NCBI GenBank assembly: GCA_963813355.1
Contig: CAWEYS010000018.1
Coordinates: 142,763-206,762 of the forward strand
Direction: 5' to 3'
DNA from: DATAGF01 sp963813355
GTDB lineage: Bacteria; Actinomycetota; Thermoleophilia; Miltoncostaeales; Miltoncostaeaceae
DNA length: 64,000 bases
This document shows positions 18,142 to 26,675 of this stretch, piece by piece (position 1 is the stretch's first letter; each line of letters begins with the position of its first letter). Below the pieces are notes generated by a model that saw only the letters and a list, made by a program, of their open reading frames with translations, did no database searches and was not told the DNA's origin. Made by a program: the position numbers and the translations under genes.

Positions 18142-18932
18142 GCGGCGACCAGCTCGTCGAAGGTCACGAGCTCGAGGCCGCGCAGGCGCGCGGCGCGGCA
18201 GATCTCGGGCAGGGCGTCCGCGGTCTGCTGCCGGGGCCGCTCGGGGGCCCAGCCGTCGGCGTCGTGGAGCAGGATGATCGCCCCCGGGTCGAGCGCCCGC
18301 GCGGTGCGGCGCGCGATGGCGGCCGGCCCGGGCTCGGCGGTGTCGAAGACGCCGCAGGTCCACGCGGCCATCCGGTAGCCCGCGCGCCGCGCGCCGAGGG
18401 CCGTCGCCGGCCCGCGGAAGCCGTGGGGCGCCCGGAAGACGCGCGACATCGCGCCGGCGCCGGCCGCGTCCTCGGCCGCCCGCTCGGCCCGGCGGAGCTG
18501 GTCCTCGACGTGGCCGGCGCCGCGGAAGATCAGCACGCCGTGGTCGTAGCCGTGGCTGGCGAGCTGGTGGCCGTCGGCGACGATGCGGCGCACGAGCTCG
18601 GGGTGGCGCTCGGCCTGGCGGCCGAGGACGAAGAAGGTGGCCCGGGCGCCCGCCTCGGCGAGCGCGTCGAGCACGGCCGGCGTCGTGGGGCCGGGCCCGT
18701 CGTCGAAGGTGAGGGCCGCGCGGGGCCGGTCGCGCGGACCGCGGGTGATTGCCCGCCCGAAGGCCGGGCTGCCGGGCACGAAGGCCGCCGTCCCGGCGAC
18801 CGCGGCGCCGGCGACCGCGGCGAGCGCCGCGGCCGGGCGCCGGCGCGCGAGGCCCGCGGCGGCGGCGGCCACGCCGACGCCCACCCACACGGCTCGATGC
18901 ACGGCCTGGCCCTTTCCCATCGGCGGCGTCAT
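18138..18932 (-). CDS. Polysaccharide deacetylase (CE4, NodB-like)
   Basis: 264 residues: short N-terminal hydrophobic segments (residues ~10-50, likely anchor), then a NodB domain. TFDDGPGP carries the catalytic Asp and metal Asp, SHGYDH the metal His pair, RAPHGFRGP the Arg/His motif and ILLHDADGWAP the C-terminal catalytic His. It removes N-acetyl groups from an extracytoplasmic polysaccharide or glycolipid. Co-translated with the flippase-like gene. A second ATG at 18920 is also usable. Confidence 0.85.
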   Translation of the reverse strand: MTPPMGKGQAVHRAVWVGVGVAAAAAGLARRRPAAALAAVAGAAVAGTAAFVPGSPAFGRAITRGPRDRPRAALTFDDGPGPTTPAVLDALAEAGARATFFVLGRQAERHPELVRRIVADGHQLASHGYDHGVLIFRGAGHVEDQLRRAERAAEDAAGAGAMSRVFRAPHGFRGPATALGARRAGYRMAAWTCGVFDTAEPGPAAIARRTARALDPGAIILLHDADGWAPERPRQQTADALPEICRAARLRGLELVTFDELVAA

Positions 18933-19025
18933 GGTGAGGGGTGCCCCCGCTCAGGTCGCCGGGACTACGGCCGATGCTATCAATGGCCGTCGCGGCGGCC
19001 GGCGCGGGCCCATGCCCGCACCGGG

Positions 19026-19052
19026 TTGGCACACTCGGCATGAGAGTGCCAG
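19026..19052. promoter_or_regulatory. CIRCE-like inverted repeat upstream of the FmdB gene
   Basis: TTGGCACAC (19026-19034), nine intervening bases, then GAGTGCCAG (19044-19052). Arm length, sequence and N9 spacing follow the HrcA operator (consensus arms TTAGCACTC and GAGTGCTAA, seven of nine matching in each). It lies upstream of a TATACT -10 box at 19072-19077 that probably serves the FmdB gene. Confidence 0.5.
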
Positions 19053-19071
19053 GTCAGCCGCGGAGCGGCGC

Positions 19072-19077
19072 TATACT
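19072..19077 (+). promoter_or_regulatory. -10 box of the FmdB gene
   Basis: TATACT about 42 nt before GTG 19119; the leader contains GAGCGAGG as a weak ribosome-binding site. The CIRCE-like repeat ends 20 bp upstream. Confidence 0.45.
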
Positions 19078-19118
19078 CCTGCGCGGCGTACCACGCTGCG
19101 TCCGAGCGAGGTGGATTC

Positions 19119-19454
19119 GTGCCGATCTATGAGTATCGCTGCAACGACTGCGGGCACCAGTTCGAGGTGTCCCAGCGCATGTCCGACGACCCGCTCACCG
19201 AGTGCGAGGTGTGCGGCGGCCAGGTGAGCAAGATGCTCTTCGCGCCCGCCATCCACTTCAAGGGCACGGGCTTCCACAACACCGACTACGGCAGCAAGCG
19301 CCGCGGCGCCGGCGACGACTCGGGCGGCTCGGGCTCCGGTGACGGCGGGTCGAGCAACGGGTCCTCGGGCGGGGATGGGAAGGCGGCCGAGAAGCCCGCG
19401 ACGGCGAGTACGGGCTCTTCGGGCGGCAAGACGGTGGGGCTGGACAAGGTCTGA
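19119..19454 (+). CDS. FmdB-family zinc ribbon protein
   Basis: 111 residues. MPIYEYRCNDCGHQFEV...LTECEVCGGQVSKMLF is the FmdB/CxxC regulatory-domain zinc ribbon with two CxxC knuckles, followed by IHFKGTGFHNTDYGSK and a long Gly/Ser-rich low-complexity tail. FmdB was first named from a regulator of formamidase genes, but most homologues have no tested role. Start GTG 19119. It is followed five bases later by the potassium-channel gene. The CIRCE-like element upstream hints at heat-stress control. Confidence 0.88.
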   Translation: MPIYEYRCNDCGHQFEVSQRMSDDPLTECEVCGGQVSKMLFAPAIHFKGTGFHNTDYGSKRRGAGDDSGGSGSGDGGSSNGSSGGDGKAAEKPATASTGSSGGKTVGLDKV

Positions 19455-19459
19455 GCGCG

Positions 19460-20824
19460 TTGGCGCGCGGGTTCCTCCGGAGGCCCGCGCGGCCGTTCTC
19501 CCTCCGGCCCGCGCAGGTCATCGTCGGCGGCTTCGCGGCGGCGATCGCCATCGGGACCGCCCTCCTCAGCCTCGGCCCGGCCACCGCCGCGGCGGGCTCC
19601 GCGCCCTTCACGACGGCCGCCTTCACGTCCGTGTCGGCCGTCACGGTCACCGGCCTGGCCTCGGTCAACACGGCCACCTACTGGAGCCCGTTCGGCCAGG
19701 CGGTGATCCTCGGCCTGGTGCAGCTCGGCGGGCTCGGCATCGTCACGAGCGCCTCGCTGCTGATCCTCGTCGTCAGCCGCCGCGTCGGGCCTGCGGGGCC
19801 GCCTGGCGGCGCAGGCCGAGGTCCACTCGACCGGCGACCTCGGCAGCCTGCGCCGGCTCATCGGCTTCATCGTCGCCTTCACGCTGGCCGTCGAGGCGAT
19901 CACGGTCGCGGCCCTGACGCTGCGGCTCTGGCTCGGCCACGGGCGCTCGTTCGGCCAGGCGCTCTGGCAGGGGCTCTACGGCGGGGTGGGCGCCTTCAAC
20001 CAGGCGGGGTTCTCGCTCTACTCCGACAACCTCATCGGCTTCGCCGACGACGCGCTGGTGCTGGTGCCGATCGCGCTCGCGGTGATCGTGGGCGGCGTCG
20101 GCTTCCCGGTCTGGCTGGAGCTGCGGCGCCGGTTCCGCAGCCCATCGCGCTGGAGCCTGCACACCAAGCTCACGCTGGTCACGACGGGCGCCCTGCTGGT
20201 GCTCGGCTTCGTCGTCCTCACCGGGCTGGAATGGGACAACGACGACACGCTCGGCGGCGAGAGCGTCGCCGGCAAGCTCCTCGGGGGGTTCTTCGCGGCC
20301 GTGACCGCGCGCAGCGCGGGGTTCAACACGGTCGACTACGCCGACATGGGCACGGACTCGCTGTTCGTGACCGACCTGCTCATGTTCGTGGGCGGCGGGA
20401 GCGCCTCGCCCGCCGGCGGGATCAAGGTGACGACCTTCGCGGTCCTCTTCCTGATCGTGTGGGCCGAGCTGCGCAGCGAGCGCGAGGTGGCGGCCTTCGA
20501 CCGGGCCATCCCGGCCGCGACCCTCCGCCAGGCGCTTCACGATCGCTGCTCATCGCCCTCAACGCGGTCGTCGTGGCCACCCTGGTCCTGGTGGCGACGA
20601 ACGACCTCGACCTGTCGAGCGCGCTCTTCGAGTGCGTCTCGGCCTTCTCGACCACCGGGCTCTCGACCGGGGTGACGGGCGCCCTCGACACGGTCGGCCA
20701 GGCGATACTGATGATCCTCATGTTCCTGGGGCGCGTCGGCCCGATCACGCTCGGCGTCGCGCTGGTCGTGCGGGAGCGCGAGCGCCTCTTCAGCCACCCG
20801 GAGGAAAGGCCGATCGTTGGCTAG
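19460..20824 (+). CDS. TrkH/KtrB-family potassium uptake channel subunit (two compensating frame breaks)
   Basis: About 454 residues when read across frames. The four pore-loop repeats of TrkH/KtrB are visible: SVSAVTVTGLASVN, GVGAFNQAGFSLYS, AVTARSAGFNTVDY and CVSAFSTTGLSTG. The end, GRVGPITLGVALVVRER, is typical. The frame leaves the first register at ~19786 (SRRVG then LRGRLAAQAEVHS, one extra base) and returns at ~20535 (TLRQAL then RSLLIALNAVVV); the two cancel. It forms a K+ channel regulated by the RCK protein encoded next. Start TTG 19460. Confidence 0.82.
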   Translation: MARGFLRRPARPFSLRPAQVIVGGFAAAIAIGTALLSLGPATAAAGSAPFTTAAFTSVSAVTVTGLASVNTATYWSPFGQAVILGLVQLGGLGIVTSASLLILVVSRRVGPAGPPGGAGRGPLDRRPRQPAPAHRLHRRLHAGRRGDHGRGPDAAALARPRALVRPGALAGALRRGGRLQPGGVLALLRQPHRLRRRRAGAGADRARGDRGRRRLPGLAGAAAPVPQPIALEPAHQAHAGHDGRPAGARLRRPHRAGMGQRRHARRRERRRQAPRGVLRGRDRAQRGVQHGRLRRHGHGLAVRDRPAHVRGRRERLARRRDQGDDLRGPLPDRVGRAAQRARGGGLRPGHPGRDPPPGASRSLLIALNAVVVATLVLVATNDLDLSSALFECVSAFSTTGLSTGVTGALDTVGQAILMILMFLGRVGPITLGVALVVRERERLFSHPEERPIVG

Positions 20825-21474
20825 CGACGACACAGACGCTCGTGATCGGGCTCGGCCGCTTCGGCCGCTCCCTCGCCACCACGCTGACCCGCCTCGGCAA
20901 CGAGGTGCTCGGCGTGGACGCCTCGCCGAAGGTCGTCCAGGCGTGCGCCGTCGACCTCACCCACGTCGTCCAGGCCGACGCGACCGACGTCGAGGCCCTG
21001 CGCCAGCTCGGGGCGGCCGACTTCGGCCGCGCCGCCGTGACCATCGGGACCGACATCCAGGCGAGCATCCTGGCGACCTACGCGCTGGTCGACCTCGGCG
21101 TGCCGCGCATCTGGGCGAAGGCGGTCACCGCCGAGCACGGCGCGATCCTCGAGCGCGTCGGAGCGCACCGGGTGATCTTCCCGGAGCTCGAGATGGGCGA
21201 GCGGGTGGCCCACACGATGGTCGGCCGCACGATCGACTACGTCGAGCTCGACGAGGACTTCGTCCTCATCGAGACCACCACCCCCCGCGAGCTCACGGGC
21301 CAGACGCTCAAGGACGCCGGCCTGCGCAAGCGCTACGGGGTCACGGTGGTGGCCGTGAAGACGCCCGGCGACCCGTTCACCTACGCGACCCCGGAGACGG
21401 TCGTGCACCCGGGCGACCTCATGGTGGTGGCCGGCCCGCGCGAGAAGGCCGAGGCGTTCGCCGCCCTGCCCTGA
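20817..21474 (+). CDS. KtrA/TrkA-family RCK protein (frame break after a few codons)
   Basis: About 218 residues. RCK N-domain Rossmann fold TLVIGLGRFGRSLATTLTRLG, acidic strand end LGVDASPK, ADATDVEALRQLG; then an RCK-C (TrkA-C) domain from ~residue 135 (DEDFVLIETTTPRELTGQTL, VHPGDLMVVAGP). It binds nucleotide and gates the KtrB channel. TTG 20817 has a very strong GGAGGAAAGG seven bases upstream, but that frame leaves the conserved one within about six codons (MASDD then QTLVIG), so one surplus base lies near 20832. It overlaps ktrB by 8 nt. Confidence 0.83.
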
Positions 21475-21477
21475 GGG

Positions 21478-22632
21478 TCAGGCGGGGCCCATGAACTTGG
21501 CGATCTCGCGCTCGTTCTGGTCGGGGTCGGTCTGCACGACGTAGGAGACCCCGTCGACCTCGAGGATCTCGCCGGACAGCAGGATGCGGTCGGCGGGCCG
21601 CTGGTCGAGCCGCGCCTGCAGCCAGCCCATCTTGATCATGTCCATGGTGCCGATGTCGGTCTGCAGCGCGCGCACGACGTCGGCGCCGCGCCAGGGCGCC
21701 CGCCAGATGTTGCCCGGCGAGAGCACCTTGCCCTTCATGGCCGCGACCACCGCCTGCTGGCGCAGGGCGCGCCCGAAGTCGCCCCCGCACGCGCCCTGGC
21801 GGGCGCGGGCGTACTCGAGCGCGCGGGCGCCGTTCAGGTCGATGCGGCCCTCCGGGAAGCTGACCGTGCGGCCGTTCTCGTAGGGGCACTCGACCAGGGC
21901 GGTCGGGTTGTTGACCGTCACGCCGCCCACGGCGTCGACCATCTTCGGGAAGCCGTTGAACTTGATCACGACGATGTGGTGGACGGGCACGCCGGTGAGG
22001 CGCTGGACCGCCCGGATGGCGCCCGCCTGGCCGCCGAAGAAGAACGAGGCGTTGATCTTCTGGGTGCCCTGCCCGGGCAGCTCCACCCGGTAGTCGCGCG
22101 GGATCGAGAGGTACTTGATCCGCCCCTCGTCCGGGTCGGTGCGCATCAGGAGCAGGGTGTCGGCGCGGCTGCGCGTGCGGCCCTTGCGCTTGTCGACCCC
22201 GATGATGAGCGTGTTCGTGGGGGTGCCGAGCATCCCGCCGGGCGCCGGGTCGAGCGCCGCCTTGGCGCTGTCGGTGATCTTGCCGTTGGCCTCGTCAACC
22301 GCGCCGTCGATGGCCAGCCAGCCGAAGCCCGCCCAGGCGACGATCCCGAGGAACAGGAGGATGGCGATCCGCCCGATCCAGCCCCCCGGCCCGAGCCCGC
22401 GCAGCGACCACCAGTGGCGCCCCTGGCGCTGCAGCTCCCGGCGCCGGCGCCGCTCCTCCCGGCTCGGGCGCCCCGCGGGGAGGGGGCGGGGGTCGGCGAC
22501 GCCGCCGCCCGGCGGCGCTCCGTCCCCGGCCTCGCGCGAGCGGAGCGCCCGCAGCTCGTCCATGCCGCCGCCGACCGCGCCCTCACGTCCACGCGCCCGG
22601 TAACGGCGATAGGGCTTCGTGGTCCGGGACAT
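21478..22632 (-). CDS. LytR-CpsA-Psr (LCP) family cell-wall ligase
   Basis: 384 residues. A basic cytoplasmic N-terminus (~90 residues), one transmembrane helix (IGRIAILLFLGIVAWAGFGWL), then the LCP domain: NTLIIGVDKR, SRADTLLLMRTDP with the Asp/Arg pair, SIPRDYRVELPG, KINASFFFGG, VDAVGGVTVNNP and the arginine motif YARARQGACGGDFGRALRQQ. LCP enzymes transfer undecaprenyl-linked glycopolymers to peptidoglycan. A TACCAT -10-like box lies 9 nt before the ATG. Convergent with ktrA, three bases apart. Confidence 0.9.
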   Translation of the reverse strand: MSRTTKPYRRYRARGREGAVGGGMDELRALRSREAGDGAPPGGGVADPRPLPAGRPSREERRRRRELQRQGRHWWSLRGLGPGGWIGRIAILLFLGIVAWAGFGWLAIDGAVDEANGKITDSAKAALDPAPGGMLGTPTNTLIIGVDKRKGRTRSRADTLLLMRTDPDEGRIKYLSIPRDYRVELPGQGTQKINASFFFGGQAGAIRAVQRLTGVPVHHIVVIKFNGFPKMVDAVGGVTVNNPTALVECPYENGRTVSFPEGRIDLNGARALEYARARQGACGGDFGRALRQQAVVAAMKGKVLSPGNIWRAPWRGADVVRALQTDIGTMDMIKMGWLQARLDQRPADRILLSGEILEVDGVSYVVQTDPDQNEREIAKFMGPA

Positions 22633-22690
22633 CGGCGGGCAATGGTAGCGTCAGCCGCGGCGACCTCCGTTAGCGGCAGGCAAGGACGCA

Positions 22691-23554
22691 ATGGCGGGCC
22701 AGGGCTCCCTCGTGGTGGTGGGAACGCCGATCGGCAACCTGGCCGATCTGTCGCCGCGCGCCGCGGAGGCCCTCCGCGGGGCCGACGCGGTCGCGTGCGA
22801 GGACACGCGCCGCACGGCCCCGCTGCTGCGCCACGCCGGCGCGGATGCGCCGATGGTGGCCGTCCACCAGCACAACGAGGCCGCCCGCGCCGCCGACCTG
22901 GTGGCGCGCATGCGCGCCGGCGCGCGGGTCGCGCTGGTCTCGGACGCGGGCATGCCCCTGGTCAGCGATCCCGGCGCCCGGCTGGTGCGCGCCGCGCTCG
23001 ACGCCGACCTGCCGGTCGAGGTCGTCCCCGGTCCCAGCGCGGTGACCGCCGCCCTGGCCGCGTCGGGGCTGGCGGGCGAGGGCGGCTTCGTCTTCCTCGG
23101 CTTCGCGCCGCGGCGCGCGGCCGAGCGGCGGCGGCTGGTCGAGCGCCTGGCCGGGCTGGAGGTCCCGGCCGTCGCGTTCGAGAGCCCGCGCAGGCTCCCC
23201 GGCCTGCTCGCCGAGATCGCCGGCGCGCTGCCCGACCGCCCCGTGGCCGTCTGCCGCGAGCTCACCAAGCTCCACGAGGAGGTCGTCCGCGGGACGGCGG
23301 CCGAGGTCGCCCGCCGGCTCGCCGAGCCCCCGCGGGGCGAGGTCACCGTGGTCGTGGGCGCCGCCCCCGCGGCGGCCGCGCCCGACGAGGCCCGGCTGCA
23401 GGAGGTCCTGGCGGTCCTGCGCGAGGCCGGCCTCGGCCCGGCCCGGGCGGCCGAGGTGGCCGCCGCGCTGGGGGCGGCCCCGCGCAACCGCGCCTACCGG
23501 GAGGCCCTCGCGGGGCGGGACGGGGCGGAGGGCGGCCCGGACGAACCCCATTAG
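22691..23554 (+). CDS. rsmI: 16S rRNA (cytidine-1402-2'-O)-methyltransferase RsmI
   Basis: 287 residues, tetrapyrrole-methylase fold. LVVVGTPIGNLADLSPRA, VACEDTRRTAPLL, VALVSDAGMPLVSDPG, VVPGPSAVTAALAASG, FLGFAPRR, AFESPRRL and VCRELTKLHEEVVRG are the diagnostic RsmI blocks; the GxPGxS stretch binds SAM. It methylates the ribose of C1402 in the ribosomal decoding centre. It begins a run with metG, tatD, rsmA and ispE that is conserved in many bacteria. Confidence 0.94.
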   Translation: MAGQGSLVVVGTPIGNLADLSPRAAEALRGADAVACEDTRRTAPLLRHAGADAPMVAVHQHNEAARAADLVARMRAGARVALVSDAGMPLVSDPGARLVRAALDADLPVEVVPGPSAVTAALAASGLAGEGGFVFLGFAPRRAAERRRLVERLAGLEVPAVAFESPRRLPGLLAEIAGALPDRPVAVCRELTKLHEEVVRGTAAEVARRLAEPPRGEVTVVVGAAPAAAAPDEARLQEVLAVLREAGLGPARAAEVAAALGAAPRNRAYREALAGRDGAEGGPDEPH

Positions 23555-23557
23555 ACT
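23552..23557 (+). promoter_or_regulatory. -10 box of metG, leaderless arrangement
   Basis: TAGACT ends 7 nt before GTG 23565 with no ribosome-binding site between. It overlaps the end of rsmI, so metG may have its own leaderless transcript besides readthrough. Confidence 0.4.
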
Positions 23558-23564
23558 GGGGTTC

Positions 23565-25094
23565 GTGGCCCAGCGCTTCTACCTCACCACGCCGATCTAC
23601 TACGTCAACGCGGAGCCGCACATCGGCCACGCGTACACGACGATCATGTCCGACATCATCGTGCGGCATCACCGCCAGCGCGGCGAGGACGTCTTCTTCC
23701 TCACGGGCACCGACGAGCACAGCTCCAACGTGGTGCGGCTGGCCGCCGAGGCGGGCCGAACGCCGCGCGAGCACGCCGACCTCAACGCCGAGCGCTTCCG
23801 CGCCCTCGGCGGCGTCGTCGAGGCGACGACGGACTTCTTCATCCGCACGTCCGACGCCGAGCACGTCGCGGCTGTCGGGCGCGTGATGGAGCGCCTGAGG
23901 GAGTCCGGGGACGTCTACCGGGGCACGTACGCGGGCTGGTACTGCTCCTCGTGCGAGCGCTTCTACGCCGAGGACGAGCTCGACGAGGGCCGCCTGTGCC
24001 CCATCCACCGCACGCCGGTCGGGTGGCTGGAGGAGGAGAACTGGTTCTTCCGCCTGTCGGCCTACCGCGACCGCCTGCTGGCCCACTACGACGCCCACCC
24101 GGACTGGGTGCTGCCGCCCGCCCGCCGCAACGAGGCGCGGCGCATGATCGAGGACGGCCTGGAGGACCTGTCGATCTCGCGCGCGGGCGTCGAGTGGGGC
24201 GTGCCGGTGCCCTGGGATCCCGACCAGACCGTCTACGTCTGGGTCGACGCGCTCTTCAACTACTACACGGCCCTGGAGTACGCGCGGCCGGGCGAGGACC
24301 TGGTCGCCCGCTTCTGGCCCCCCGACCTGCACGTCATGGCCAAGGACATCCTCAAGTTCCACGCCGTCATCTGGCCGGCGCTCCTGATGGCCGCCGGCCT
24401 GGAGCTGCCGCGCCGGGAGATGATCCACGGGTACGTGCTCAAGGGCGGCGAGAAGATGAGCAAGACGACCGGCAACGTCGTCGATCCGTTCCCCTTCATC
24501 ACCGAGTACGGCATCGACGCGCTGCGCTACTACCTCGCGCGCGAGATCCGCTTCGGCGAGGACGGGACGTTCACCGCCGAGGGCTTCGAGGCGCGCTACT
24601 CGCAGGAGCTGGCAAACGAGCTCGGCAACCTCCTCAACCGGGTCGTCAGCATGGTCGGCCGCTACCGCGGCGGGACGGTGCCGGCCGACGCCGGTGGCGA
24701 CGGCGAGATCGCGGGCGAGGTCTCCGCCGCCGTCGAGGCGACGGTCGCCGCCTACGACCGGCTCGACATCTCGCGGGCCATCGAGGACGACTGGCGCCTG
24801 GTGCAGCGGCTCAACCGGCTGGTCGAGCAGCGCGCGCCGTGGACGCTGGCCAAGGACCCGGCCCGCGCCGCCGAGCTCGACCAGACGCTCTTCAGCCTCG
24901 CCGAGGGCCTGCGCGCCGTCGCGATCCTGCTGTGGCCGGTCATCCCCGGGTCGTCCGAGCGCATCCTCGCCGCCCTCGGCCAGGACCCGTCGGAGACCGC
25001 GCTCGAGCGCGCCGCCTGGGGCGCCGGGCGCCCGGGCGCCCAGGTGCGGCCCGAGGGCCCGCTCTTCCCCCGCGTCGAGGAGAAGGTCGCGTAG
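23565..25094 (+). CDS. metG: Methionyl-tRNA synthetase
   Basis: 509 residues. YLTTPIYYVNAEPHIGHAY contains the HIGH motif, GGEKMSKTTGNVVDP the KMSKS motif, and WYCSSCERFYAEDEL the zinc knuckle of the connective peptide. FFLTGTDEHSSN and YVWVDALFNYYTAL form the methionine pocket. The anticodon-binding helical domain follows (~residues 360-480). It lacks the C-terminal EMAP-like dimerisation domain, normal for the short bacterial type. GTG start; the TAG stop overlaps the probable tatD start region. Confidence 0.95.
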   Translation: MAQRFYLTTPIYYVNAEPHIGHAYTTIMSDIIVRHHRQRGEDVFFLTGTDEHSSNVVRLAAEAGRTPREHADLNAERFRALGGVVEATTDFFIRTSDAEHVAAVGRVMERLRESGDVYRGTYAGWYCSSCERFYAEDELDEGRLCPIHRTPVGWLEEENWFFRLSAYRDRLLAHYDAHPDWVLPPARRNEARRMIEDGLEDLSISRAGVEWGVPVPWDPDQTVYVWVDALFNYYTALEYARPGEDLVARFWPPDLHVMAKDILKFHAVIWPALLMAAGLELPRREMIHGYVLKGGEKMSKTTGNVVDPFPFITEYGIDALRYYLAREIRFGEDGTFTAEGFEARYSQELANELGNLLNRVVSMVGRYRGGTVPADAGGDGEIAGEVSAAVEATVAAYDRLDISRAIEDDWRLVQRLNRLVEQRAPWTLAKDPARAAELDQTLFSLAEGLRAVAILLWPVIPGSSERILAALGQDPSETALERAAWGAGRPGAQVRPEGPLFPRVEEKVA

Positions 25095-25840
25095 TCGACA
25101 CCCACGCCCACCTCGACTCCTGCGACGCCCCGCCCGCGGAGCTGGTGTCGGAGGCCGCGGCGGCCGGGGTCGAGCGCATCGTGACCATCGGCGTGGGGCG
25201 CGAGTCGTCCGAGCGGGCCGTCGCGCTCTGCGAGGCCCACCCCGAGGTGCGCGCCGCCGTCGGCGTGCACCCCCACGACGCCGACGGCTTCACGCCGGCC
25301 GACGAGGCCTGGATCCGCGAGCTCGCGGCGCACCCCGCCGTCGTCGCGATCGGCGAGTGCGGGCTCGACTTCCACCGCAACCACTCCCGCCCCGAGGCCC
25401 AGCGGCGCGCGTTCTCCGCCCAGATCGCGCTGGCCCGCGAGACCGGCCTGCCGCTCGTGATCCACACCCGCGACGCCGCCGAGGAGACCCTCGCGATCCT
25501 GGCCGACGAGGCCGCCGGCCACCCCGTCGTGATGCACTGCTTCTCCATGCCCGAGCGCCTCGACGAGGTCGCCGAGCGCGGGTACCTGGTCAGCATCGCC
25601 GGCCAGGTGACCTACTCGAGCGCCGCCGACCTCCGCCGGGCCGCCGCCGCGGTGCCCGACGACCTGCTGCTGCTCGAGACCGACAGCCCCTACCTCGCGC
25701 CGGTGCCGCGGCGCGGCCGCCCCAACCGCCCGGCCAACGTGGCCCACACCCTCCGCGCCGTCGCGGGCCTGCGCGGCGTCTCCGAGGAGGCCCTCGACGG
25801 GCTCACCACCCGCAACGCCGCCCGCGTCTTCGCCTGGTGA
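25091..25840 (+). CDS. tatD: TatD-family metal-dependent deoxyribonuclease
   Basis: About 249 residues. VDTHAHLDSCD (metal HxH), AVGVHPHDADGF, AIGECGLDFHRNHS (Glu), LVIHTRDAAEETL, VMHCFSM and LLETDSPYLAPVP are the TatD metal-site blocks. Members are 3'-5' exonucleases and tRNA/DNA quality-control nucleases. No standard start codon fits: the frame reads GTA GTC GAC ACC overlapping the metG TAG, and no ATG, GTG or TTG lies upstream in frame. A base error or an unusual start is likely, so the first codon is provisional. Confidence 0.88.
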   Translation, partial: VVDTHAHLDSCDAPPAELVSEAAAAGVERIVTIGVGRESSERAVALCEAHPEVRAAVGVHPHDADGFTPADEAWIRELAAHPAVVAIGECGLDFHRNHSRPEAQRRAFSAQIALARETGLPLVIHTRDAAEETLAILADEAAGHPVVMHCFSMPERLDEVAERGYLVSIAGQVTYSSAADLRRAAAAVPDDLLLLETDSPYLAPVPRRGRPNRPANVAHTLRAVAGLRGVSEEALDGLTTRNAARVFAW

Positions 25841-25877
25841 CCCCGGCGCGCCGGGCGGCGGCGACCGGGTGGGCGCC

Positions 25878-26675
25878 ATGCGCCTGCTGGCCGCCCACGG
25901 CCTGCGCCCCGACACCGACCTGGGCCAGCACTTCCTCCTCGACGAGAACCTCGCCGACCTCGCGGTGCGCGAGGCCGCCGTCGGGCCGGGCGACGTGGCC
26001 CTCGAGATCGGCGCCGGCCTGGGGGTGCTGACGGCCGCCCTCGCCCGGGCGGCGCGCGTCGTGCACGCGGTGGAGATCGACCGGCGGCTGGAGCCGGCGC
26101 TCACCGAGGTCGTTGCTCGCTCACGCAACGTCATCGTCCACTGGGGCGACGCGATGAGGATGCCGCTCGAGGATCTCGACCCCCCGCCGACGGCATTCGT
26201 CTCGAACCTGCCGTACGCGATCGCGACGCCCGCGGTGGTCGAGGGCCTCTGGCGGCTGCCGGCCGTGGCGCGCTGGTGCGTGATGGCCCAGCGCGAGGTG
26301 GTCGACCGCTGGCTGGCGCCACCCGGGAGCCGCCTGTACGGGGCGCCGTCGGTGCTCCTGCAGCTCACCGCGGAGGCGACCTTCCGCAGGGCCGTCGGCC
26401 GCGAGGTCTTCGCGCCGCGCCCGCGCGTCGACTCCGCGCTGGTGGCGCTGCGCCGGGTCGCTCCCGGGCCCGCTCCGGCGGTCCGGGCCCTGGTGAGGGC
26501 CGCCTTCGCGTCGCGGCGCAAGACGCTCGTCAACTCGCTGGCCGCCGCCGGCGCCGACAAGGCCGCCACCGCAGCGGCCCTCACCGCCCTGGGCCAGTCG
26601 CCCTCGGCGCGCCCCGAGCAGATCCCCCCGGCCGCGTTCGCGGCCCTCGCGGAGGCGCTGAGCTGGCCGGCGTGA
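25878..26675 (+). CDS. rsmA: 16S rRNA dimethyladenosine transferase RsmA (KsgA)
   Basis: 265 residues. DLGQHFLLDENLADL, VALEIGAGLGVLTAALA (SAM loop), VHAVEIDRRLEPAL, FVSNLPYAIATPAV (catalytic NLPY), CVMAQREVVDR, VFAPRPRVDSALVAL and AAFASRRKTLVNSL identify the enzyme, which dimethylates A1518 and A1519 of 16S rRNA. The loop after the acidic strand contains a palindromic insert (26109-26131) translated VVARSRN. ATG 25878 is chosen over GTG 25869. GTGA overlap with ispE. Confidence 0.92.
   Translation: MRLLAAHGLRPDTDLGQHFLLDENLADLAVREAAVGPGDVALEIGAGLGVLTAALARAARVVHAVEIDRRLEPALTEVVARSRNVIVHWGDAMRMPLEDLDPPPTAFVSNLPYAIATPAVVEGLWRLPAVARWCVMAQREVVDRWLAPPGSRLYGAPSVLLQLTAEATFRRAVGREVFAPRPRVDSALVALRRVAPGPAPAVRALVRAAFASRRKTLVNSLAAAGADKAATAAALTALGQSPSARPEQIPPAAFAALAEALSWPA
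26109..26131 (+). repeat. Short palindromic repeat, copy 1 (inside rsmA)
   Basis: GTCGTTGCTCGCTCACGCAAC: arms GTTGC and GCAAC around an 8-nt loop. Read in frame as VVARSRN between the acidic strand and the next strand of RsmA. Same core as copies 2-4. Confidence 0.6.

Noticed and set aside
19786..20540. Programmed ribosomal frameshifting in ktrB, the aminotransferase or the MFS gene
   Set aside because: No slippery heptamer or common site is seen, breaks occur in unrelated genes, and most consist of one surplus base at arbitrary positions.
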